The notes under the pieces: generated by a model
What the model was told of the DNA's origin: nothing
The model's database searches: none
What the model saw: the letters and a program-made list of their open reading frames with translations, nothing else
Program-made: the position numbers and the translations under genes
In this document: one piece after another, positions 42,109-48,945 of the stretch
Layout of the letters: the number at the start of each line of letters is the position of its first letter
How positions within the stretch are numbered: position 1 is the first letter of the stretch
NCBI GenBank assembly: GCA_029261965.1
Contig: JAJDAH010000383.1
Location: forward strand, 1-48,945
Direction: 5' to 3'
Length of the DNA: 48,945 nt
DNA from: Polyangiaceae bacterium
Lineage (GTDB): Bacteria > Myxococcota_A > Polyangia > Polyangiales > Polyangiaceae

Positions 42109-43380
42109 ATGCAAGGTGACCTGCTCGGGGGCGGAAAGCCCAATCGCCTTTTTCAGCGCAACGGCCGGTGGTTCATGGACTACGTGCGCCTGTCTGCGAG
42201 GGGTGGTGGCGTTTTTCGTCCCGAGCTCAAGCGGGTCGAGGGCGAACAAGCAATCCTGACGCTGCTCGGGAGCCAAGCGAATGCGCGCACCTTGGCCGTT
42301 GGTGCCGATCGACTGTTGCGGGCGCCGGCGGGCGACCGCGATCGGAGCTTCCACGTCATCGACGAGGACTGGGTCCCAACCGAGGCGGTCCCCTCCATCG
42401 CCAAGGGGCTTCGAGCTTCGCCCACGAAACGGGCGATGGATTCCGAAGTGCTCGAACTCCGCGCGGAAGTGTTGGTATTGCGGGCCGGATACGAGCGGCT
42501 GAGGGAGCGAGTCGCGGCGCTCGAGGCGCTAGTGCGAGGCGTCTCCTCGCCCGAGAAATTGGCGGTCGAATCCTACGCGCAAGTGATGGGAGGGCTCACG
42601 GCCGCCAAGATACCGAGTACCGATGTGTCTTCGGAGCAGACGAGGGCGCTCGCTGACGCTTCCGAGCGAGAAGCGCCGAACGCCGAATTGCCGGCGGGTA
42701 GCGATCCAGCGGCGAAAGAGCGAGAGGGTGACGCGGCGGGAGCTCCGTCGCCCGCCGTCGAAAGCTCCTCTGAGGCCGTGGACGCGGCGTCGACTGGGGG
42801 GGCTCCCGCGGCCGAATCCCCGGGGACGGCTGAGTCTGAACCTGTGGCCAAGACTCCGGCGCCAGCCGCGGCCGCCCCGAGCACTTCTGCAGGAATCGAC
42901 GACGGAGCACCGGAAAAGTGCCTGGGTTTGCCAAAGGTCGACGACGTCGTGCAGTTGCTCAAACAAGTCGTCAGCGACGACGTCGACGCGACCGAGCTCG
43001 ACACGGCGCCGGATCTGAGCGCCGCTTCGGAAAAACTCCACATGTCTCGCCTGAGTGATGAAAGCGGAAACATCGTTGGCGTGCTCGTTGCGGATCTGAA
43101 GTCGGTCGTCGGGTTTGGCTCGGCGTTGATGATGCTGCCCGAAGCCGAGGTGGCGTCTCAACTGGAAGCCGCTGAGCCGAGCGCGGACTCCATCGAAGCG
43201 ATGGGCGAGGTGTGCAGCAACATGACCTCCGCGATCAACAATGTGCCGGGCAACCCGACAGTCGCGTCGGCGGCCGTCGAGCCGTTCGACTTCGAACAGG
43301 TGCCGTGGGCTGCCAATCCCCGACAGCGCGTCGCGATGCGGGACAGCTTCGGCGGCGTACTACTGCTGGTCGCTCGCTGA
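42109..43380 (+). CDS. Protein with C-terminal CheX/CheC-like domain
   Basis: 423 residues from ATG 42109 (AGGA just upstream; a GTG at 42058 would add 17). An N-terminal beta-like domain (about 1-110) is followed by a coiled coil (DSEVLELRAEVLVLRAGYERLRERVAALEALV, about 130-161), then a long Ala/Glu/Ser/Pro-rich disordered part (about 190-285). The C-terminal domain (about 292-423) contains GVLVADLKSVVGFGSALMMLP and SIEAMGEVCSNMTSAINNV, which fits the ExxN phosphatase signature of CheX/CheC chemotaxis phosphatases. It may dephosphorylate a response regulator or only share the fold. Cytoplasmic. Confidence 0.7.
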   Translation: MQGDLLGGGKPNRLFQRNGRWFMDYVRLSARGGGVFRPELKRVEGEQAILTLLGSQANARTLAVGADRLLRAPAGDRDRSFHVIDEDWVPTEAVPSIAKGLRASPTKRAMDSEVLELRAEVLVLRAGYERLRERVAALEALVRGVSSPEKLAVESYAQVMGGLTAAKIPSTDVSSEQTRALADASEREAPNAELPAGSDPAAKEREGDAAGAPSPAVESSSEAVDAASTGGAPAAESPGTAESEPVAKTPAPAAAAPSTSAGIDDGAPEKCLGLPKVDDVVQLLKQVVSDDVDATELDTAPDLSAASEKLHMSRLSDESGNIVGVLVADLKSVVGFGSALMMLPEAEVASQLEAAEPSADSIEAMGEVCSNMTSAINNVPGNPTVASAAVEPFDFEQVPWAANPRQRVAMRDSFGGVLLLVAR

Positions 43381-43454
43381 ACCGGGTTCGGCAGGCTCCG
43401 TGCGTCGTTTGCTCGAAACTTGGGGTCGGGCGGCTTCGGGGATAAACGAGCCGC

Positions 43455-44633
43455 ATGCGTTTTCGCTTTGCGACGAATGCCGACGAGAACGAGGTTCGGG
43501 CGATCCGCCGAATCGAAGCGTCCGCGGATCGCTTCTGGCAGCGGTTCGCCGAGGTCGGCGATCCCGACCTCGTGCTCGAGGACCGGGAGCTCGCCCAGCG
43601 ACTCGAAGAAATCCATCCGAGACTTCGACTCGATGTCGAACCGGCCGAAGGTGATGGAAGCCACGCCCTCGTGATCACACCAGAGATCGAACGTCGCTTG
43701 ATACCGCTCGCGGAGGCTGTGGTAGCCCGAGCGAGCTCGAGGAAGAACTGGCGCCACGCCACCGGGCGGAGCGCGCGAAACTGGAAGCACGCGCTCGAAC
43801 GCGTCCGTCGCGAGACCGGAGCAAACCACGAGCGTGCGCGAGCGCGAGCCGGGTTCCGACGAGGTCATCTGCTCGACATCGTCGTGTACACCGACGGATG
43901 CGGAGGCCACGAGGACGAAGCGGCGCTCGACGCGGCCTACGTGGCCGTTGAAGCTTTACTCGGCGAGGAGTGCTTGCACGAGTGGGTGGGGGCGATCAGC
44001 GTGGCTCCCATGCCTCGTGGAGGCCCGCTCCGGCTCGTTGGCGCCGACGACGACACGACTTCGTTTCCACTAGTGGACCTCGCCGATGCCGTCGACGCTG
44101 CGGTTCGCGGAGTCACCGACGAGTTGCCCGGTCCGCTGTGCGCGGATGCCTCGGCGGACTGGACTCTACTGGAAATGGAAGCCGAGCCCGGCGACGACTA
44201 TCGCGGTCAAACCGATCGAGTTCTCGCGTCGACGCGCATGCCCGAGATGCTCAAGTGTGCGCTAGAAGAAGCTGCGTTCGCGTCGTCTCGATTTTCGAAG
44301 TGGGGTGAGCGTTTCTGCACGCTCAAGATGGACGCCACCGGGACCCAAGAAGAGCGGCTAGCCAAAAGACTCGCCCTCGAGGACGCGCTCGGTCCGAGTC
44401 TCCACCGGGAACAGAGCGGAGTCGTCGTTGGAGGTGGCGTCGGGCTGCGATACTCGTACGTCGATCTCGCGCTGTCCGATGTAGCGCGTGCCACGGAAAC
44501 GATTCGAGGTCTGGCGCAGTCCCAGAAAGTGAGCAACCGCAGCTGGATGCTCTTTTTCGACGACGAATGGGCGGACGAGTGGGTCGGAGTCTACGGTGAT
44601 TCACCCGCCCCGCCCGGTATGCTCGACGATTGA
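43455..44633 (+). CDS. Hypothetical cytoplasmic protein
   Basis: 392 residues, acidic, no signal peptide or membrane helix. Conserved-looking stretches are LLDIVVYTDGCGGHEDEAALDAAYVAVEALLGEECLHEWVGAISVAPMP in the middle and VGGGVGLRYSYVDLALSDVARATETIRGLAQSQKVSNRSWMLFFDDEWADEWVGVY at the end, the latter in a typical small alpha/beta fold. I do not recognise the family. The stop is one base from the stop of the convergent kinase gene. It follows the CheX-like gene by 74 bases on the same strand. Confidence 0.75.
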   Translation: MRFRFATNADENEVRAIRRIEASADRFWQRFAEVGDPDLVLEDRELAQRLEEIHPRLRLDVEPAEGDGSHALVITPEIERRLIPLAEAVVARASSRKNWRHATGRSARNWKHALERVRRETGANHERARARAGFRRGHLLDIVVYTDGCGGHEDEAALDAAYVAVEALLGEECLHEWVGAISVAPMPRGGPLRLVGADDDTTSFPLVDLADAVDAAVRGVTDELPGPLCADASADWTLLEMEAEPGDDYRGQTDRVLASTRMPEMLKCALEEAAFASSRFSKWGERFCTLKMDATGTQEERLAKRLALEDALGPSLHREQSGVVVGGGVGLRYSYVDLALSDVARATETIRGLAQSQKVSNRSWMLFFDDEWADEWVGVYGDSPAPPGMLDD

Positions 44634-44634
44634 G

Positions 44635-45690
44635 TTACCCCAGGAGACGGTCGAGCAGACGGGCGAGCGCCGCCAGGTTCTTTCCGTCGTCGAGTCGAGC
44701 GAGCGCGGCTCGAGCTTTTTCGATTGTCGGTTCGACGTACTCGAGAAACGCGCTGTTATTTTTCGTTCGGTCGATGAACACGAAACGGCCGGCGTCCTTG
44801 AGCTTTCTCTGAACGGTGACCATGTCGAACTCGCGGCCGACGCTTTTCCGTTCGGCGCTGTCTAGCCCGCGTAGCTCGGCGTATTCGTCGAGCCGTTCGT
44901 CGATGAATTCGCGGCTGAACGTCTGGTAGCTGTCGCTCAAGAGGGCCACCAAGTCGTAGACCCTCGGTCCCATCAACCCGTCCTGAAAGTCGATCCATAC
45001 GAGCTCCGCGGAGCCGTCCGAAGTGGAACGGACCATCAGATTTCGACTTTGATAGTCGCGGTGTACGAACCCGCGCGGCCAGCTCGAGATTTCACGCGCA
45101 AGATGGCGCGCGGCTGCTTCGAATGTCGAGGCCCCGTCGGCGTCGAGGTGAATGTCTCTGGCCTCGAGACCCCATTCGCGGAAGTGCTCGACCTCCCATT
45201 TCAACAAGTCCTCGTCGAAGGCACGGGCGCCTACGATTGAACCCGACGGTAGGTCGGCGAGCGCTTCTTGCGCGCTGGCGAGGTCCGAGACGGCCTGCTG
45301 GTAGAGACGGGTTCGTTCGTCCGGATGCCCGTCGAGGTAGCGGGCGAGGGTGTCGTCGCCGAGGTCCTCGACGAGGATGAATCCGTCCTCGGTGGCTTCG
45401 CCGAGCAGCTTGGGGACACGGACTCCGCGTTCAGCGAGTAGGTCCCGCACTTCGAGGAACGGCCAACGTCGGCCGCTCTCGTCGACCTTGACGATCTCAT
45501 CGGGTTGGCTCGCATCCGGAAAGTACATGGCGACCGCGGTTTGCCCGTCTCCGAAGGCGACACGGAAGAAGCGACGAGTCGATGCGCCCCCTGGCATCTC
45601 GGTGGCGTTCAGCCGGACGCTTCTTCCTGCCACTCGCCCAGCGAGCCGTTCGAGAGCATCGAGTGGAATGGGGGCTGTGCTCGTCACCAC
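44635..45690 (-). CDS. Phosphotransferase, AmgK-like sugar kinase (APH fold)
   Basis: 351 residues with the aminoglycoside phosphotransferase/choline kinase fold. The nucleotide end has RRFFRVAFGDGQTAVAMYFP (Lys replaced by Met/Tyr context, so check), followed by VPKLLGEATEDGFILVEDLGDDTLARYL. Catalytic loop: FVHRDYQSRNLMV; metal loop: LVWIDFQDGLMGPRVYDLVALLSDSYQTF. This pattern is that of AmgK, the anomeric kinase for N-acetylmuramate and N-acetylglucosamine in cell-wall recycling. The partner MurU nucleotidyltransferase is not adjacent. Start ATG or GTG at 45690. Confidence 0.82.
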   Translation of the reverse strand: MVTSTAPIPLDALERLAGRVAGRSVRLNATEMPGGASTRRFFRVAFGDGQTAVAMYFPDASQPDEIVKVDESGRRWPFLEVRDLLAERGVRVPKLLGEATEDGFILVEDLGDDTLARYLDGHPDERTRLYQQAVSDLASAQEALADLPSGSIVGARAFDEDLLKWEVEHFREWGLEARDIHLDADGASTFEAAARHLAREISSWPRGFVHRDYQSRNLMVRSTSDGSAELVWIDFQDGLMGPRVYDLVALLSDSYQTFSREFIDERLDEYAELRGLDSAERKSVGREFDMVTVQRKLKDAGRFVFIDRTKNNSAFLEYVEPTIEKARAALARLDDGKNLAALARLLDRLLG

Positions 45691-45787
45691 GCCTCCGAGC
45701 GGTAATACGGTAGACTCGCCGGCCTGGGCCAGTATTCAGCGAGTCCACGCGACGGCGCAGCGAGCCAGCGGGCCAGCCCCCAACGGG

Positions 45788-46366
45788 CTACCGGCGTCGG
45801 CGCGCGAATAGGCCGAGGGCCGCGAGTAGAGCAAAGAACGCGGCGCCGCCATCGAGATCGCTTCGGGGCTCTATTCGCGCTCCGCAACCATAGGCGGGTC
45901 CCGCGCAGACGTCCGTGTCGTCCGCGGTTCCGGGGCTCATGGCGGCTCGCAACTCATCGATGTCGCCTACGCCGTCGCCGTCGCCGTCGCACTTGTTGTC
46001 TGCAGTGACCGTCGCGCCTTCCGGCGGATTGATGCAAAGCGGTAGCCCATCCTGATCGACGAAGCCCGTTCCGATGGGGTCTTCGAGTTGCTGTGTTGCC
46101 CCGGCGACCGTGGACGGTCGAGTGGGAAGCAATCCCGCTAGTGACATGTTGCGACCGAACTCGGTCGCCAGCGTGCCAAGCCCCCCGTTTAGGTCCTTGT
46201 GGCAAATCGTGCAGGCAGGGGCGCAAGGTAAGTCGAGCACATCCTGCAACTCTCCCGGGAACGTTGGCGAAGCGTTCGCGCCAGAAGACGCGACCGTCAC
46301 GGCAATCGCCAGCGCGATGGCAGCGCTCACGCGCCCGGCGGTTCGGATGGCGTCAGAGGTAGACAT
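45788..46366 (-). CDS. Secreted CxxCH protein with MYXO-CTERM-like sorting tail
   Basis: 192 residues. Signal peptide (about 8-32, ending SSGANA), one haem-type motif CTICH (52-56), Cys pairs, a GDGDGDGVGDI calcium-binding-like repeat (about 126-137), and a C-terminal tail with GCGA, a hydrophobic helix AAFFALLAALGLFA and RRRR, the layout of MYXO-CTERM substrates that are sorted to the cell surface. Near the haem motif GGLGTLATEFGR echoes GGETLNSFGR of the upstream outer-membrane protein. The start overlaps the end of that gene by 14 bases. Confidence 0.8.
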   Translation of the reverse strand: MSTSDAIRTAGRVSAAIALAIAVTVASSGANASPTFPGELQDVLDLPCAPACTICHKDLNGGLGTLATEFGRNMSLAGLLPTRPSTVAGATQQLEDPIGTGFVDQDGLPLCINPPEGATVTADNKCDGDGDGVGDIDELRAAMSPGTADDTDVCAGPAYGCGARIEPRSDLDGGAAFFALLAALGLFARRRR

Positions 46367-47564
46367 GAAACTGGGACTGGATGGTGATGTCGCTCAGCTG
46401 TCGAAAAACTGCATCGACTCTGAAATCCATGTGCGAAAAGAAGAACCAATTGATGCTGAGCCAGCCACCGAGGCGAGGCTCTCCGGCACCCTTGATCGCC
46501 GGCGTGCCATCGACCTGACCGCCGTCGAGTAACTCACCGGTCGCCATGAAGTGGAGGCCTTTGATGGCCTCGACATCCGCCTGCAAGAACCCCACGTAGC
46601 CGAACTCGCGGTCGGTTTGTAGCAGGGCGTTTGCTTCGGCGAGCAATACGAGAGGTTTCACCGGTGCCAATCTGCCCGTCACTCCATGTGAATGGCGGAG
46701 GGTCTGGTCTGCGCTGAGCGATATGCGGTCGGCTTGCGCGGTCGTCAGCAGGCTGCTCACTCCGACGGCGTACTTGCTCGTGGGTAAGAACTCGGCGAAG
46801 AGGCTGTAACCCCGTTCCCGAAAATCGTCCGGCCTGATCTGATAGTTGCCAGCGACGCCCATGACCTCGCCGCGAAACTTCTTGGTGGTGAACGCTATCG
46901 CGGCGCCGTGTTGTTGGTCGGACTCGCGGTCGGTTCGGGTGGCTTCACGCGCCCAGAGCACGTGCTCGGGAATGCGGACACCGAACGGGAGGTTCAGACG
47001 ACCTGCCCGCACCAGCAGATCGGGAAACTGCCAACCGAGCCAGTGGTTGCGGCTGATGAGGTTGAACTGATCCCCCTGGTTCCGTGTGATCTGTGCGGGC
47101 CGGACGTGGGGCGAGCCCGCCGGCACTTTGCCGACGCCGAGGCTGCCGCCGGCTCGGAACCCGTCCACCATCAGGTGGCCGTACACGTCGGCTTGCATCG
47201 GAAACACGCGGGAGTCTTCGACGTTCTCGACGCGCAGCAGGCTCATGATGCGGTAGCTGCCACCGAGCTGGAGTTGGCTAGGCAGGTCGAATGCGCCCCA
47301 GAGGAACTCTCGGCGCTTCTTGGGTGCCGTGTCGTCGCCGAAGCGCGTCTCGAGGACTTGGTCCGCCTGCAGTCGACCGAAACTGTTGAGCGTCTCGCCG
47401 CCCGATGGATCGGTGTGGCAGCTGTTGCACTTGGCGTACCCGTGACGAATCATCCACGGGTAGGCCTCGGCGCTGCTCGGCCAGAGCGTGACGAGCGTGG
47501 CCGCGAGCGTCAGCCAGAGGAGCGACGGACCAAGACGGTGGGTGCCGGAACGGCCTCGGCGCAT
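46353..47564 (-). CDS. Outer-membrane beta-barrel-like protein with N-terminal CxxCH motif
   Basis: 403 residues. Signal peptide ends near SSAEA (about residue 34). Immediately after comes YPWMIRHGYAKCNSCHTDPSGGETLNSFG with one CxxCH (46-50). Residues about 90-403 show alternating polar/hydrophobic strands with aromatic ends (QLQLGGSYRIMSLLRVE, HMDFRVDAVFRQL, IQSQFHVYL) and end in a hydrophobic Leu, as expected for an outer-membrane barrel. The haem site would lie at the periplasmic entrance. Overlaps the MYXO-CTERM gene. A role in electron transfer across the outer membrane is a hypothesis only. Confidence 0.75.
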   Translation of the reverse strand: MRRGRSGTHRLGPSLLWLTLAATLVTLWPSSAEAYPWMIRHGYAKCNSCHTDPSGGETLNSFGRLQADQVLETRFGDDTAPKKRREFLWGAFDLPSQLQLGGSYRIMSLLRVENVEDSRVFPMQADVYGHLMVDGFRAGGSLGVGKVPAGSPHVRPAQITRNQGDQFNLISRNHWLGWQFPDLLVRAGRLNLPFGVRIPEHVLWAREATRTDRESDQQHGAAIAFTTKKFRGEVMGVAGNYQIRPDDFRERGYSLFAEFLPTSKYAVGVSSLLTTAQADRISLSADQTLRHSHGVTGRLAPVKPLVLLAEANALLQTDREFGYVGFLQADVEAIKGLHFMATGELLDGGQVDGTPAIKGAGEPRLGGWLSINWFFFSHMDFRVDAVFRQLSDITIQSQFHVYL

Positions 47565-47658
47565 GGGTCAACCTTGTCGCTCAGCTGGCTCGTCTCGTCA
47601 ACTTTGCGCAGCCAGCCGGACAACCCTGTCCGTCGACGACTCTACCCTGTCACTCGCC

Positions 47659-48081
47659 TCAGTCCTCGTGGATCTCCGACGTGATGAGCGCGAAGAAACT
47701 GTCAGGGGACACCATCGTCCGCGCGGCGGAGAACGCCCAGCCGACGTGGTTGACACACTTTTGACAGAGCGCTGCTCGCCACGCATACCCGGCGAACCAC
47801 GTGAACTCGGGCGTGGACTCACCGGCCAGCCGCAACCCGTCGGCCTGACGTACGGTCAAGACTTCGAAGACCCGTCCCGACGGGTTGGCAAACACACGCT
47901 TGGGTCCGTCGCACCCAGGAGCAACGAACACCGCCGAGGCACGAGCGATACCGAGCGAGCAGGCGCGGCAGCGGATTAGCCGTTCTTTCTCGCTTCTAGT
48001 TTTGTCCTCGGGTAGCCGAGCTTCGTCGCGTTCCGGCGTCTGGCCGTCATCGTCGAGGAAATGCGCCGGTGAATCGGTCAC
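47659..48081 (-). CDS. CULT-domain (cereblon-type) protein
   Basis: 140 residues from a GTG at 48081 that overlaps the rsmG stop (GTGA). After a 35-residue charged start comes one CULT domain: zinc cysteines CRAC (38, 41) and CQKC (106, 109), and the tryptophan cage Trp95, Trp101 and Trp115 in TWFAGYAW and NHVGW. The spacings Trp-6-Trp-14-Trp and Trp101-5-Cys106 equal those of human cereblon (380/386/400 and 391/394). In cereblon this pocket binds thalidomide-like glutarimides and cyclic imide degrons. The bacterial role is unknown; the known bacterial relative is from Magnetospirillum. Length fits a single-domain bacterial CULT protein. Confidence 0.85.
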   Translation of the reverse strand: MTDSPAHFLDDDGQTPERDEARLPEDKTRSEKERLIRCRACSLGIARASAVFVAPGCDGPKRVFANPSGRVFEVLTVRQADGLRLAGESTPEFTWFAGYAWRAALCQKCVNHVGWAFSAARTMVSPDSFFALITSEIHED

Positions 48082-48629
48082 TGCTTTCGATAACAGACGG
48101 CCCGGCGCTCGGCGCCGGTGCACGGCAGCTGGTACTCGACCACGGAATCCACGAGCCAACTCGGGTGCGCTGGAGCATCTTGGCGGGCAAGTAGCAGCCA
48201 GAAGCGCTGGCGAGCCAATCGTGACCCCTCGAGCATCCACTCGTCCGGATTGAGCGTTGCGCGGGAGATCGCCGTCGTCCAACCGTCACTCTCGAGATCG
48301 CCGCATCGAGCGCGTCGGATCTCCACGTCCTGCAGATCGAGCTCGCCGACGACGGTCCGCAAAAACGCCACCCGTTTGGTCTTTGGCTCGACGAGCGTCA
48401 TGGGCGTGCCGAGTAGAAGGTGTACGCCGATGCCTGGCGCGCCGGCACCACTACCCACGTCGACCCAGCTCGCGTTCGCCTCGCAAGCATGTTTGGCGAC
48501 GATCGCCGCGTCCACGATGAACAAGTCGACGAGCTCGTCCTTCGTTCGAGCCGCGGTGAGATCGATCGACGAGTTCCACTCTTCGACCAACTCGAGCCAT
48601 CGAGAGAGCTGGTCGACTTTCGCGGCCAC
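48078..48629 (-). CDS. rsmG: 16S rRNA (guanine527-N7)-methyltransferase RsmG (GidB)
   Basis: 183 residues from GTG 48629. LVEEWNSSIDLTAARTKDELVDLFIVDA, then WVDVGSGAGAPGIGVHLL (SAM-binding glycine loop), VEPKTKRVAFLRTVVGELDL and AISRATLNPDEWM fit RsmG, which methylates G527 of 16S rRNA. It is shorter than the usual 205-220. In-frame sequence upstream (to about 48680) encodes ATRIESALGAIGCALPV, which resembles the missing RsmG N-terminal helix, but no ATG, GTG or TTG is found there before the preceding stop region. The true start may be a rare codon. Its end overlaps the CULT gene by four bases. Confidence 0.8.
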   Translation of the reverse strand: MAAKVDQLSRWLELVEEWNSSIDLTAARTKDELVDLFIVDAAIVAKHACEANASWVDVGSGAGAPGIGVHLLLGTPMTLVEPKTKRVAFLRTVVGELDLQDVEIRRARCGDLESDGWTTAISRATLNPDEWMLEGSRLARQRFWLLLARQDAPAHPSWLVDSVVEYQLPCTGAERRAVCYRKQ

Positions 48630-48682
48630 GGGGAGCGCGCATCCAATCGCGCCGAGGGCGGATTCGATTCGGGTAGCTAGTG

Positions 48683-48945
48683 TCAGGTGCCGCCCGCTCC
48701 GGCGGTTCCGCTCGAGCCGGCGGTTCCTCCGGCGCCCGCCACGCCTGCCGAGCCGCTCGCACCGGCTGAGCCCGATGCACCTGCGGCTCCGCTCGCGCCA
48801 GCGCCACCGCCAGTGCCCGCCCCAGCGCCACCACCGGTACCCGCTCCCGCGCCGCCGCCGGTACCCGCTCCCGCGCCGCCGCCGGTTCCTGCGCCCGCGC
48901 CGCCGCCGGTTCCTGCGCCCGCGCCGCCGCCGGTTCCTGCGCCCG
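48683..48945 (-). CDS. C-terminal end of a Gly/Ala/Thr-rich repeat protein (5' part beyond window)
   Basis: The minus strand is open from the right edge to a TGA at 48685-48683. At least 86 residues are almost only Gly, Ala, Thr and Ser, with an eight-residue repeat of the type GAGTGGGA, ending SGTAGAGGT. The bias resembles the linkers of the lipoproteins at 23170 and 26826, but at a C-terminus. No domain is visible. On the other strand the same DNA would give Pro/Val/Ala repeats without a start, so the minus strand is favoured. Confidence 0.5.
   Translation of the reverse strand, partial: GAGTGGGAGAGTGGGAGAGTGGGAGAGTGGGAGAGTGGGAGAGTGGGAGASGAAGASGSAGASGSAGVAGAGGTAGSSGTAGAGGT
48801..48944. 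repeat. 24-bp tandem repeat, at least six units, cut by window edge
   Basis: Six consecutive 24-base units start at 48801, 48825, 48849, 48873, 48897 and 48921. The last three are identical (starting GCGCCGCCGCCGGTTCCTGC); the first three differ by a few substitutions, so the array seems to have grown from the distal end. Each unit codes for eight residues on the minus strand and keeps frame when copies are gained or lost. Confidence 0.9.

Noticed and set aside
43158-43910. 250-codon minus-strand frame
   Set aside because: Antisense to parts of two convincing plus-strand genes; composition is shadow-like.
48801-48944. CRISPR array
   Set aside because: The 24-bp repeats are directly adjacent with no spacers and stay in one reading frame, so they are a coding tandem repeat.

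Overview
The window looks like chromosomal DNA of a predatory or soil-type myxobacterium (Myxococcota). It is GC-rich throughout. It encodes many lipoproteins with Gly/Ala/Ser- or Pro/Gly-rich linkers, a secreted protein with a MYXO-CTERM-like tail, an ECF42-type sigma factor with its DGPF partner, a hybrid histidine kinase, and an oxidosqualene cyclase, an enzyme known from a few myxobacteria. I see no rRNA, tRNA, insertion sequence, phage gene or CRISPR array. Genes are dense on both strands, with many 1-4 base stop/start overlaps.

Layout. 1-3.1 kb: small membrane proteins and unrecognised small genes. 3.1-9.4 kb: dicarboxylate-type symporter with a DUF4833 protein, a predicted metal-dependent hydrolase, a stress-protein/ion-transporter pair and a TetR regulator. 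9.4-15.7 kb: a lipoprotein serine hydrolase under likely TetR control, a hybrid sensor kinase, a copper-monooxygenase-like lipoprotein with a haem-binding domain, and a beta-propeller-like lipoprotein. 15.7-18.3 kb: an ECF42 module (DGPF protein, sigma factor, double-VOC protein) with the same promoter-like sequence in front of both non-sigma genes. 18.3-26.7 kb: OPT transporter, EEP-family membrane protein, HExxH lipoprotein, alpha-toroid-like lipoprotein, large membrane protein. 26.7-30.3 kb: a four-gene operon holding a second ECF-type sigma factor, with one 14-bp motif repeated at two positions. 30.3-34.5 kb: acyl-CoA dehydrogenase remnant, epoxide hydrolase, EamA transporter, and a TetR-SDR-DUF6559 operon. 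34.5-40.1 kb: the sterol locus. 40.3-44.6 kb: RlpA operon, a CheX-like protein and an unknown protein. 44.6-48.9 kb: AmgK-like kinase, a pair of CxxCH envelope proteins, a CULT (cereblon-type) protein coupled to rsmG, and the end of a repeat-rich protein.

The most notable system is the two-gene sterol cassette. One 1139-residue protein joins a squalene-epoxidase-like FAD domain, a degenerate QW-repeat domain and a squalene-synthase-like domain. The next gene is a DCTAE-type oxidosqualene cyclase with the Tyr/His/Ile set typical of cycloartenol synthases. Together the two proteins could carry farnesyl diphosphate to cycloartenol. The leader of this operon contains a stretch resembling the 3' part of a glycine riboswitch next to a terminator-like hairpin. 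Other items worth attention are the paired ECF42 promoters, the CULT-rsmG coupling, the haem/copper monooxygenase lipoprotein and the CxxCH barrel/MYXO-CTERM pair. All identifications come from reading motifs by eye; no database search was run.
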